Source: Mariprofundus sp.
GTDB taxonomy: Bacteria; Pseudomonadota; Zetaproteobacteria; Mariprofundales; Mariprofundaceae
Length of the DNA: 16,621 bases
Assembly (NCBI GenBank): GCA_021772845.1
Contig: JAJFLF010000174.1
Coordinates: 1-16,621 of the forward strand
Direction of reading: 5' to 3'
Shown: positions 7,520 through 14,350 of the stretch, one piece after another
Layout of the letters: each line of letters begins with the position of its first letter
Position numbering within the stretch: the first letter of the stretch is position 1
Position numbers and translations under genes: made by a program
The notes under the pieces: model-generated
The model's database searches: none
What the model was told of the DNA's origin: nothing
The model's input: the letters and a program-made list of their open reading frames with translations, nothing else

Positions 7520-9316
7520 TTATGTTTTGGCAGCTTCGCCGTGCTTGACGATCATCTTATGATAGGTCGAGAAGATGACATTTCTGGAGAGCATACCCAG
7601 TACTTTGCGGGGATTATCATCGGCGACCACGGGCATCTGCTCAAACTCCTGATGATCCATAATATGGATAGCATCAAGCAGGGTGTCAGATTCAGAAATT
7701 ACCTGCACATTGGTGTTGGCCACTTCACTGGCGACGACCACCTGATCCAATGTGGGGTCAATCAGCCATTTCTGTAAATCGCCAAAGGTGACGATGCCAA
7801 CTAGTAAACCATCATCATCGACAACCTGTACACACCCTTTGCCAGAGCCGGTATAGACCTGTTTCAGCTCTTTTAATCGCGCATGTTTGGATACTCTGGG
7901 TATGGCGCGCCAGGGGATATTTTTAACCGAGACAGAACGCATCCACGATTGCTCCAGTCCCCAGTTGGCATCAATGCCGCGTTCTTCCAGGGATTCGGTA
8001 AATACTGAAGCTCGACCAAAAGATCGCGTTACCATGGTTGCGACACTGCAGGCAGCCATCAAAGGTAACATGATGTGATAATCGGCAGTCATCTCAAAGA
8101 CAATCAGCATGACAGTCAGGGGGGCGTGCAAGGCCGCGGCCGTTAACGCACCGCAGGCAACCAGTGCATAAGCACCGTAGCTTTCCGAATAAGAGGGTGA
8201 AAAGGCATGTGCGATATCACCAAACAGCGCACCAACAGTAGCCCCCATAAACAGGGCCGGGCCGAATAACCCACCTGGGAAACCACCTGCTGAACTCAGT
8301 ACGGTCACGACCAGTTTACCAATCAGCACAATGGCCAGAAATACTGCCAGGGGCAGTGCAACGCCGAGAATATCCGGCTGGATACGCTCAAGTAACATGT
8401 CTTCCACAGTGCCGTAACCAATGGACATCACTTGAGGCAGAACAAGTCCTATCAGGCCAATATTAAAACCCACGACTGCAGGGCGTAAACGCCGGTCCGG
8501 AATCAGTTTTGCAAGCCATGCGCGAGTCGGTTGCATCGATTTGATGAATACGGTGGCGACCAGGCCACAAATCGCACCAATAACGAGGTAGGTAGGGATC
8601 TCCCAGATGCTGATGAGATGGTATTCCGGTATCGTAAATGCGGGGTAATTCCCCAGTTCCGAGCGGGCAACCACGGTTGCCAGTACAGATGCAATGACGA
8701 TAGGGCTGAACGTGGCGATGGCGTAATCGGCTAAAATTACTTCCAGAGCGAATAAGACGCCAGCGATTGGTGTATTGAATGAAGCAGCAATGCCGGCCGC
8801 CACACCACAGCCGATTAAAGTGCGTAGTTGTTGTTCGGAAAGGTTAAGTCGCTGACCAATCTCCGATGCTATCAGGGCGCCAAGTGCTACAGTCGGCCCT
8901 TCACGCCCAAGGCTGGCCCCACCACCAATGGCTAAGGCTGTACCCACAGTTTCTGTGGCCAGCTGGCGCGGATGTACTTTTGCTTTGTTCTCCACCATAT
9001 CGGCCAATACGCCGGATACACCGCGCAGCTCTCCGCCGGGCAGAAAATAAACGGTCATCCAGCCTACCAACAACCCCGTGACGGTAGGGGCGATCAGGTA
9101 GATATACCATGGCAGGGTTTCTATGGACTCTTCCCAGGTGCGTTCGCCGGTCCAGAACAGACTGACCCATTCGATCATAAAACGTAACAACAGTGCGGCA
9201 TAGCCGGAGAGTATGCCAACCACGACAGCCAGTATGACAATATACAGGGTGTCCTGTTCGCGTGACCATGCCAGGGCTCTTTTTTTGCTGTCGAGCAGCG
9301 TTTCCCACAATACCAT
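7520..9316 (-). CDS. ClC-family chloride channel/antiporter with C-terminal CBS pair
   Basis: A 598-residue ClC membrane protein. The gating-glutamate motif GREGP is at 137-141 (E139). The third anion-binding region GGFPGGLFGPALFMG is at 344-358, and the helix-R tyrosine is probably Y413 (in MTADYHIMLP). The inner proton-relay position of E. coli ClC-ec1 (second glutamate of IIEE) aligns with V193 in ALEVILAD, as in the animal ClC channels. The GSGIP loop appears altered, best aligned as VSGVL at 100-104, keeping the serine but losing the proline. Two CBS domains occupy about 465-590 and may bind adenine nucleotides. Anion flux across the inner membrane is expected; whether it is channel-like or H+-coupled cannot be decided here. 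The ATG at 9316 lacks a close Shine-Dalgarno: a GAGGAG lies about 14 bases upstream, and no alternative in-frame start is closer to it. Confidence 0.93.
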   Translation of the reverse strand: MVLWETLLDSKKRALAWSREQDTLYIVILAVVVGILSGYAALLLRFMIEWVSLFWTGERTWEESIETLPWYIYLIAPTVTGLLVGWMTVYFLPGGELRGVSGVLADMVENKAKVHPRQLATETVGTALAIGGGASLGREGPTVALGALIASEIGQRLNLSEQQLRTLIGCGVAAGIAASFNTPIAGVLFALEVILADYAIATFSPIVIASVLATVVARSELGNYPAFTIPEYHLISIWEIPTYLVIGAICGLVATVFIKSMQPTRAWLAKLIPDRRLRPAVVGFNIGLIGLVLPQVMSIGYGTVEDMLLERIQPDILGVALPLAVFLAIVLIGKLVVTVLSSAGGFPGGLFGPALFMGATVGALFGDIAHAFSPSYSESYGAYALVACGALTAAALHAPLTVMLIVFEMTADYHIMLPLMAACSVATMVTRSFGRASVFTESLEERGIDANWGLEQSWMRSVSVKNIPWRAIPRVSKHARLKELKQVYTGSGKGCVQVVDDDGLLVGIVTFGDLQKWLIDPTLDQVVVASEVANTNVQVISESDTLLDAIHIMDHQEFEQMPVVADDNPRKVLGMLSRNVIFSTYHKMIVKHGEAAKT

Positions 9317-9393
9317 TGTTGTTTGCCCGACTCCTCTGCTATCCGTCTTATCTATGCTTGTTCCACGTAGGCTACTCTACGCAGGCAGTGCCG

Positions 9394-9422
9394 ATGTTAC
9401 GGCTTGCAACGCATGACGGCAA
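9394..9422 (-). promoter_or_regulatory. candidate sigma70 promoter for the ClC-helicase pair
   Basis: On the minus strand, TTGCCG (9417-9422) and TAACAT (9394-9399) are separated by exactly 17 bp, about 80 bp upstream of the ClC start. Each hexamer matches four of six consensus bases. This is weak evidence and is offered as the best candidate in the 162-bp gap before the ClC gene. The gap also contains a 5-bp inverted repeat (CGTAG/CTACG) near 9365-9382 and otherwise nothing I can name. Confidence 0.3.
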
Positions 9423-9478
9423 TTTTAACCATTCGACAGGCATGAAGAAGTGCCCATTAGATGTATGGAGGCTGGATA

Positions 9479-10288
9479 CTACACTTGCAATGAAGATATA
9501 TCAGGGGGTGAATCGGCCAGTTTCTCTAAAATAATATCGGCAACACTATCAAATGGTGTGCGTTCGGGCAGGTGTGCATTGATGAACTGGTTGGCCAGAT
9601 AACAGGCCCGGGCTAAAAAAAGCGTACTCTCTGCTTTGTGGTGCTCAGCAACGGCCTGGCATAAGTCATCGGGGAAATTCCACAGACGTAGCATATGCAT
9701 ACCAGCTTCCGCATGATTGACACCATAATACTCTTCTTCGGACTTGATTAAATCTTCTTCGTGCAGATGCCCTGTTTCATGTTCAAAGTAAGAGAAGTCC
9801 ACACGCATGCCAAGTGCGGCACGACCAATGTCGTGCAATAGGCCAGCCATAAAGGCGGATTCATGGGAGCCTAGCTTTTGTGCGGGGTCTATAGCTTTTG
9901 CGATGCGTTCGGTGACAAGCGCAACAGCAAACGCATGTGACCAGAAAACGCGGATATTGGCCATGCCCGTTGGCAGGATCATGCCATACATGAGCGACAT
10001 GGCGGTGGCGATATGCACGGCTTCTTTGGTGCCGAGTCTGGCGATGGCTTTTGATAGTTCGCTGATTGGTGTGTTGGATGGATTATAGGCTGCTGAATTG
10101 GCAAACTTTAAAATCATGACAGTGGTGGCTTGATCGCTTCTAATGACATTGGCCAGATCTTCGGCGTCGGAATCAGGGTCTTGCGCAACATTTTGAATTT
10201 TTACAAACCTGTCTGGCAGAGAAGGTACATCTTCACTGAATAGCAGTAGCTCCAGGGTGGATTTTCGATCAAAAGCGGATGTTGTCAT
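9479..10288 (-). CDS. HDOD-domain protein with retained HD residues
   Basis: A 269-residue cytoplasmic protein consisting almost entirely of an HDOD domain. The family start is visible as LPDRFVKIQNVAQDPDSDAEDLANVIRSDQATTVMILKFANSAAYN (about 24-69), followed by the ISELSKAIARLGTKEA helix. HDOD domains are regulatory relatives of HD phosphohydrolases and often occur with signalling, motility or cyclic-di-GMP proteins. Unlike many HDOD proteins, this one keeps an HD-like pattern: H118, the HD doublet H152-D153 in GLLHDIGRAALG, H192, and HH at 216-217 in AVAEHH. It may therefore still bind metal. The target is unknown. It lies 45 bp downstream of the membrane-protein gene in the same direction, and the two may be co-transcribed. 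The start ATG has only a weak ribosome-binding site. Confidence 0.88.
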   Translation of the reverse strand: MTTSAFDRKSTLELLLFSEDVPSLPDRFVKIQNVAQDPDSDAEDLANVIRSDQATTVMILKFANSAAYNPSNTPISELSKAIARLGTKEAVHIATAMSLMYGMILPTGMANIRVFWSHAFAVALVTERIAKAIDPAQKLGSHESAFMAGLLHDIGRAALGMRVDFSYFEHETGHLHEEDLIKSEEEYYGVNHAEAGMHMLRLWNFPDDLCQAVAEHHKAESTLFLARACYLANQFINAHLPERTPFDSVADIILEKLADSPPDISSLQV

Positions 10289-10333
10289 ATTTCAGAGCAA
10301 GCAATCATCAGGCCAATTTGATCAGGGGCTTTT

Positions 10334-10936
10334 TTATCGGGCCAAAGCATTGGCTGCACTGCTCATGGATTCATAGATTGGGAAGACCACCGATGCGCCC
10401 AGCAGTAGATCCAATATCGGAGATGCTGCGAGCAGGGTTAATATGATCCAGCCATGCTTGAGATTGAAATGACGGCAGATAATTTCTCTCCACCGGCTTA
10501 TTAATAAACATTCTCCCGCCAGCAAGCCGGGTAAGGGCAAAAGATGCAAGCAGGCCATGCACAGGTTAAAAAACATCAATACTTTGGCCCACCAGTGATG
10601 CAGTGGAGGTAAACCCGAGGGCATCTGATGCGCAAGACTCCAGCTGAACAGTAAAAATCCCAACAGACAGAGCAGGCAATGCGCCACGAATCGAGCTGTT
10701 GCTATTTTGACACCTGAAGCCAGTGGCTTTGGCAGTGCGATAATAATACCGCGATGAAAGGCCAGAGAAGCTAGTAAGGGCAACCATGTGCCGCGCCATA
10801 AAATGGCATAAAAGGGGTGAGGAATGGCTGTTTTACTCAAACGTGATTCAAGCAGAACGACAAGCGTGAGTGAAACCAGGACCGGCAGGCTGTAAAGAAT
10901 CAGCTGCCGAATCACGATGTTTAACCATTCATCCAT
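10334..10936 (-). CDS. integral membrane protein with a degenerate M50 (site-2 protease)-like motif
   Basis: A 200-residue membrane protein with about five hydrophobic segments (near 10-30, 43-67, 80-102, 117-145 and 161-185). The segment FNLCMACLHLLPLPGLLAGE (123-142) resembles the second conserved region of M50 site-2 proteases, normally N-x-LP-x-P-x-LDGG. The usual Asp-Gly is absent here (GLLAGE), and I find no HExxH zinc motif. If it is related, it is probably inactive or a structural relative. Otherwise it is a membrane protein of unknown function. The ATG is supported by AGGTGAG six bases upstream. A perfect TTGACA lies about 55 bp upstream. It precedes the HDOD gene by 45 bp in the same direction, suggesting a shared transcript. 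Confidence 0.68.
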   Translation of the reverse strand: MDEWLNIVIRQLILYSLPVLVSLTLVVLLESRLSKTAIPHPFYAILWRGTWLPLLASLAFHRGIIIALPKPLASGVKIATARFVAHCLLCLLGFLLFSWSLAHQMPSGLPPLHHWWAKVLMFFNLCMACLHLLPLPGLLAGECLLISRWREIICRHFNLKHGWIILTLLAASPILDLLLGASVVFPIYESMSSAANALAR

Positions 10937-10967
10937 TTTTTCTCACCTTATTCGCATGACATGGACT

Positions 10968-10996
10968 TAATGTGCAAACAAAAATAAGAGTGTCAA
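10968..10996 (-). promoter_or_regulatory. candidate promoter upstream of the M50-like membrane gene
   Basis: A consensus -35 TTGACA (minus strand, 10991-10996) is followed by AT-rich spacer DNA and a weak -10 about 17-18 bp away (ACATTA or CATTAA). The -35 match is perfect but the -10 is poor, so only the location is suggested. The remaining part of the 160-bp gap up to the response-regulator stop shows no clear hairpin or small gene. Confidence 0.35.
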
Positions 10997-11096
10997 TGGT
11001 GAGGGCCGTTTGTCTGTGGCTGAAATACATTCAAGGGCGCGGCAGTGTTTGTGAATAATGCGGGCTAGCTCTGGTTGCTCAACTGCCTTGAAAGGT

Positions 11097-11747
11097 TCAG
11101 ATGATTCCTCTGCGGATTGCCTCTCTGGTTGCCTCTGCTCGAGAGTGGATACCTAATTTTCGATATACATTATGAATGTACTCAGAAACCGTGTGATGGC
11201 TGATAGATAACTCTCTTGCGCACGCCTTGTTACTCATACCCTGGGCAATACAGGTGAGCACTTCACGCTCTCTATCACTTAATGCAATGACCTGCTGATG
11301 ATCATCATGAAAATTAGCGTGAAAATAGCGTAACATCTGCTGTGCCATTGATGCGGAGATGGGTGGGTTACCTTGTAAAATACCACCCAGCATCTGTGCA
11401 ATATCTTCACGCTCTTCATCCTTGAGGATATAGCCATCCGCCCCCGCTTTGAGAGCAGAAAACAGGTGTTGTTTGTCGGAAAAAATGGTGGCGACAACAC
11501 AGTAACGATCAGGGTGGGCCACTTTAAACTGCCGGATCAGATCAACACCGGAGCCATCGGGTACATTGAGGTCGACCAGGATAAAATCATAACTGTTTTC
11601 CTGCTCATATTTTTTTGATTCAGCCAGCAGAGATACAGTATCTACATGAATATCCGGACCAAACGCCAGTTGCAATGCATGCAGCAGCCATGCCTGAGCA
11701 TCGCGGTGATCCTCCAGTAACAGAATCTTATGAATCATTGGAGCCAT
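11097..11747 (-). CDS. NarL/FixJ-family response regulator
   Basis: A 216-residue cytoplasmic DNA-binding response regulator. The receiver (about 5-125) has the acidic pair E12/D13 in LLLEDHRDA, phosphoacceptor D59 in ILVDLNVPDGSG, the switch threonine region VVATIF, and lysine in GYILKDEE. The C-terminal LuxR-type helix-turn-helix (about 155-215) reads LSDREREVLTCIAQGMSNKA followed by SISHHTVSEYIHNVYRKLGI, with the expected recognition helix. Phosphorylation should come from the overlapping upstream kinase, whose HisKA_3 type normally pairs with this regulator class. The ATG at 11747 overlaps the kinase 3' end by 20 bp, and a Met three codons later would overlap by 11 bp; either implies translational coupling. 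A likely binding site is the GC-rich dyad upstream of the operon at 14006-14021. Confidence 0.94.
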   Translation of the reverse strand: MAPMIHKILLLEDHRDAQAWLLHALQLAFGPDIHVDTVSLLAESKKYEQENSYDFILVDLNVPDGSGVDLIRQFKVAHPDRYCVVATIFSDKQHLFSALKAGADGYILKDEEREDIAQMLGGILQGNPPISASMAQQMLRYFHANFHDDHQQVIALSDREREVLTCIAQGMSNKACARELSISHHTVSEYIHNVYRKLGIHSRAEATREAIRRGII

Positions 11748-13878
11748 CTATTGGAACTGCCCAAATAACATGACAGCCTCCTTTTTTACCCGCACGCCAG
11801 CGAATAGTGCCATGCAAGGTTTGAATGCGTGCTTTCATATGCTTCATGCCGTGGCCACCCACACAATTTTGCTGCAAATCGTGACAGTGATTACGAACAG
11901 ACATAAATAGCTTATTGCCGCGCATGTGAATGCGAACAGATATTTTTTTTCCATCACCATGTTTAAGTGCATTGCTCAACGCTTCGCGCAATACGCGTGA
12001 AAGTTGCTGCGCCATTTGGGCGGGAAGGTAGTGATCGGAGAGATTCCACTGCAACCACTGTAGTTGTGCGTCACTTTCATTGACCCGCCTCAGGCATTCG
12101 CGTTTCCATTGCGCCGCCCAGTCTTGCTGATTTGATCTGCTCTCTTGATTATAGTCGATAATATCGCGTAAATCATTGATGGCCTGTCGGGCAAGTTTCC
12201 GTAGTTCTTCATTTTCACTTTTGTAAACAAGCGATAGTAGTTTTGCCCCCAGATCATCATGCAGATCTGATGTGATGCGCTGGCGTTCATCGTCCATGCC
12301 CTTCTGATATGCCTGAGCATCTCCAATTGCCTTGCGAGTCATTGAACTCAACGTAGAGATAAAGCTGCGATCTTTCTGTGAAAACAGGCGGCCTCCCTGA
12401 TCTGCATATGCAAGCAGCAGGGCACTGCCTGTACCGATATCGGGAACCATCAAGGCTACATTGAAGCGAATCATCTCCGCTTCTTTCGGGCTGTTTTGCA
12501 GTTGCCTGATTTCGAGCGGAGAAAACACCTTTCTTAGCAAAGCTTCCCACGCTTCACTTAACGCCTTTTTGTCATCTGCAAGTACTGCCAGTTGCACAAT
12601 ATCTGAAAAAAACTGTTCGAGTCCGATCTGATTGCGGCTGAATACGTGGGTAAACATCCATTGTCTTAGAGGCAGATACAAAAAACCGATTATGGACAAC
12701 GAGGTGATGGCTGAAATCACATCATGCCATTTCATGAATGATACGAAGATAATATCCGTGATAATAAACAGGGCGCTAATGAGCAGCCAGAGCCAGATTT
12801 GTTGCCACCAGTCATCAAGATCAAACAGGGCAAAGCGGGAAATGCCCAGCGAGATGCATACATAGATCAACACCAACAGACCGAAGGCATAACCCTGTGG
12901 GATAAGCGCTGGCAGTTGCTGCAACTGAAACACCGTATTGCCACCCACAAAGAGCATGCCCGGCACAAGCATGGAAAACATGATCCATTTTAGGGTCAGG
13001 CGGTGTTCAGGCTGTTGCCTGCTTTTGAACCACTGCACTATGGTGATGGCAAAACCGCTAAGCAGACTGAGAATAACAGGGATATGGAACCAGTCTGCCG
13101 GAGAGCCGTTGCCCACTTGCATCACATCGGCAATCCAGAAAGCTGAATAGAGAACGACAAACACACGAAATATAGGGAACTGATTGATCTGTTGGGGAAT
13201 ATACCAGAGCAGTGCAACAAAGGAGAATGTCAGCATCAGGCCGCTGAAATGACTGCCTATTGCCAGATAATAAAAGAGCTCGCCAGAGGTTGCCAGTTCA
13301 CGCCCGCTGTAAATGGCCGTGCAAAAGGTGATCATGGCAAATGAGAAGCCCATCACACCATAAATGCGGGCGGCAGTATTTTCAGGCCTGAAAATAACGA
13401 CAGCCAGACTTGTCGCCCACACCACAAAACTGCAGGCAATCTGGAACCAGAACAGTATGGATAACTGAGAGATGCTGCGGGGCTCTGGTGTTACGGTGAT
13501 CGTGCCGTGATCAACTACTTCAAGCTGAACTTTTGCTGATGCGATGATATTGAAAAGCGTTGTCTGTTCTTTAAAAAAACGGTTATAAACATCATAACTT
13601 ACAAGTGAGCTCGGTTCTTCGGTGAGGCTGGTGGAAGAGAGCGCTTGATGGAGATCTGTGCTGCTGAGGGAGAGCACCGTCATGCCGGAGCGAATGCCCG
13701 CCAACTCTGCCGGCCCGCCCGGTGCGACCTTTTCAATACTCAAACCCTGTTCAGATGTCTGCCATGTGATGCCCAGCGTCGGTTCCAGCAAGCCACCGCT
13801 TATATTGGCAATGGCGCATGCCGCCAAAACAAGAAATGAAAGACTCAGCCATTGCCGGGGCGCGATTCGGGAATTCAT
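11728..13878 (-). CDS. PDZ-domain membrane sensor histidine kinase (HisKA_3 type)
   Basis: A 716-residue kinase with an unusual sensor half. An N-terminal membrane anchor (about 9-28) is followed by a PDZ-like domain (about 35-125; core VAPGGPAELAGIRSGMTVLSL), predicted to be periplasmic. About nine further membrane segments follow (near 143-163, 171-191, 201-225, 236-255, 265-284, 297-314, 329-350, 359-379, 386-404). With ten segments in total, the C-terminus is back in the cytoplasm. A GAF-like region (about 420-520) leads to DDERQRITSDLHDDLGAKLL with phosphoacceptor H540, then a HATPase with an N-box-like LREALSNALKHG and a GGHGMKHMKARI G box. HisKA_3 kinases partner with NarL-type regulators, and one is encoded immediately downstream with a 20-bp overlap. 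PDZ domains bind protein C-termini, so an exported or misfolded envelope protein is a reasonable but untested ligand. The start ATG has only a distant AGGGA. Confidence 0.93.
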   Translation of the reverse strand: MNSRIAPRQWLSLSFLVLAACAIANISGGLLEPTLGITWQTSEQGLSIEKVAPGGPAELAGIRSGMTVLSLSSTDLHQALSSTSLTEEPSSLVSYDVYNRFFKEQTTLFNIIASAKVQLEVVDHGTITVTPEPRSISQLSILFWFQIACSFVVWATSLAVVIFRPENTAARIYGVMGFSFAMITFCTAIYSGRELATSGELFYYLAIGSHFSGLMLTFSFVALLWYIPQQINQFPIFRVFVVLYSAFWIADVMQVGNGSPADWFHIPVILSLLSGFAITIVQWFKSRQQPEHRLTLKWIMFSMLVPGMLFVGGNTVFQLQQLPALIPQGYAFGLLVLIYVCISLGISRFALFDLDDWWQQIWLWLLISALFIITDIIFVSFMKWHDVISAITSLSIIGFLYLPLRQWMFTHVFSRNQIGLEQFFSDIVQLAVLADDKKALSEAWEALLRKVFSPLEIRQLQNSPKEAEMIRFNVALMVPDIGTGSALLLAYADQGGRLFSQKDRSFISTLSSMTRKAIGDAQAYQKGMDDERQRITSDLHDDLGAKLLSLVYKSENEELRKLARQAINDLRDIIDYNQESRSNQQDWAAQWKRECLRRVNESDAQLQWLQWNLSDHYLPAQMAQQLSRVLREALSNALKHGDGKKISVRIHMRGNKLFMSVRNHCHDLQQNCVGGHGMKHMKARIQTLHGTIRWRAGKKGGCHVIWAVPIDGSNDS

Positions 13879-14005
13879 CTGTATCTAACGATTCCCTGAC
13901 GAAAATGCGGGATGTTGTCCGCAATATCGCTGTTTTGCCCAAGGTGTAGGATCTTTATAAAGCATAATAAAGGATAGACTAAAATGGGGAATTGTAAATG
14001 GATAC

Positions 14006-14021
14006 CCCCCTATCTAGGGGG
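14006..14021. promoter_or_regulatory. perfect 7-2-7 dyad, candidate NarL-type regulator site
   Basis: CCCCCTA-TC-TAGGGGG is a perfect inverted repeat standing out from AT-rich DNA. NarL/NarP-type regulators bind paired heptamers arranged 7-2-7 with C-rich left and G-rich right halves (TACYYMT...AKRRGTA), which this resembles but does not exactly match. It lies about 37 bp upstream of a TATTAT -10 candidate for the kinase-regulator operon, a usual activator position, and also upstream of the Rhs-type gene. Assignment to the adjacent regulator is inference. Confidence 0.5.
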
Positions 14022-14075
14022 ATTGATGCCCTGTTTATAGATCTTAGACTTTCCTCATGCGATTCAGAAACAGAT

Positions 14076-14095
14076 AAAATCGGGAAAACGATTTT
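14076..14095. repeat. inverted repeat AAAATCG/CGATTTT
   Basis: A perfect 7-bp inverted repeat with a six-base GGAAAA centre in the divergent control region. It has no T-run suited to termination in either direction. It could be a protein-binding site or part of a leader RNA if transcription of the Rhs-type gene starts further upstream. Confidence 0.4.
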
Positions 14096-14192
14096 GTGAG
14101 CGCCTAAGACTGAAGGGGTTGTGAAAACATCGTTATACCACCGGATGGAGTGTTGATGATATCATGAAACCTTTAACATTTTTATATAGTGA

Positions 14193-14221
14193 TTGATTAA
14201 TGCTTATTTATGGTCTATAGC
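14193..14221 (+). promoter_or_regulatory. candidate sigma70 promoter for the Rhs-type gene
   Basis: TTGATT (14193-14198) and TATAGC (14216-14221) are separated by exactly 17 bp. Each hexamer matches four of six consensus bases and the surroundings are AT-rich. A transcript would start near 14228, giving a leader of about 120 bases before the ATG at 14351. It is the best-spaced promoter I can find on the plus strand in this region. Confidence 0.4.
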
Positions 14222-14270
14222 TAAAAGGTAAGCCGCTTGCATGTGAATGCTAAATCGATTCAAGGATATG

Positions 14271-14326
14271 AAGGTAAAAGAAGAGAACTATTAAGGCTGA
14301 GTAATCAGCGTAACTTTACCTTTTTT
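14271..14326 (+). terminator. terminator-like nested hairpin in the Rhs-gene leader
   Basis: An outer stem AAGGTAAA (14271-14278) pairs with TTTACCTT (14315-14322) and runs into six Ts (14321-14326). Inside it sits a perfect hairpin GCTGA-GTAA-TCAGC (14296-14309) closed by a GNRA-type tetraloop. A second small hairpin GCAT-GTGA-ATGC (14239-14250), also GNRA-capped, lies upstream. The T-run is about 15 bases before the Shine-Dalgarno, the usual place for an attenuator. The outer stem is AT-rich and interrupted by an internal loop, so termination may be weak. Confidence 0.4.
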
Positions 14327-14340
14327 CTGCTGTGTAGTGG

Positions 14341-14345
14341 GGAGG
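14341..14345 (+). promoter_or_regulatory. strong Shine-Dalgarno of the Rhs-type gene
   Basis: GGAGG, within a longer G-rich stretch, five bases before the ATG at 14351. It fixes the start despite the unusually long N-terminal region before the signal-peptide core. Confidence 0.75.
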
Positions 14346-14350
14346 GGTAA

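Larger units (their letters stand above)
13879..14350. promoter_or_regulatory. 472-bp gene-free divergent control region
   Basis: No credible gene is present between the divergent PDZ-kinase and Rhs-type genes. The region is AT-rich and holds several symmetric elements: the GC-rich dyad at 14006-14021, an AAAATCG/CGATTTT inverted repeat at 14076-14095, a 10-bp palindrome ATGATATCAT at 14156-14165, and nested hairpins at 14239-14326. Candidate -10 elements for the kinase operon on the minus strand are TATTAT (13964-13969) and TATAAA (13954-13959), without clear -35 partners. That lack of a -35 fits an activator-dependent promoter. Confidence 0.55.

Noticed and set aside
8901..9308. 135-codon minus-strand frame inside the ClC gene
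   Set aside because: It is an alternative frame of a well-conserved membrane-protein coding region with arginine- and histidine-rich nonsense composition.
14156..14196. Tiny overlapping peptides (3 and 10 codons) after a GGAG at 14147
   Set aside because: The arrangement could be a leader peptide, but the frames are too short to support, show no run of a single regulatory amino acid, and lie upstream of the best promoter candidate.
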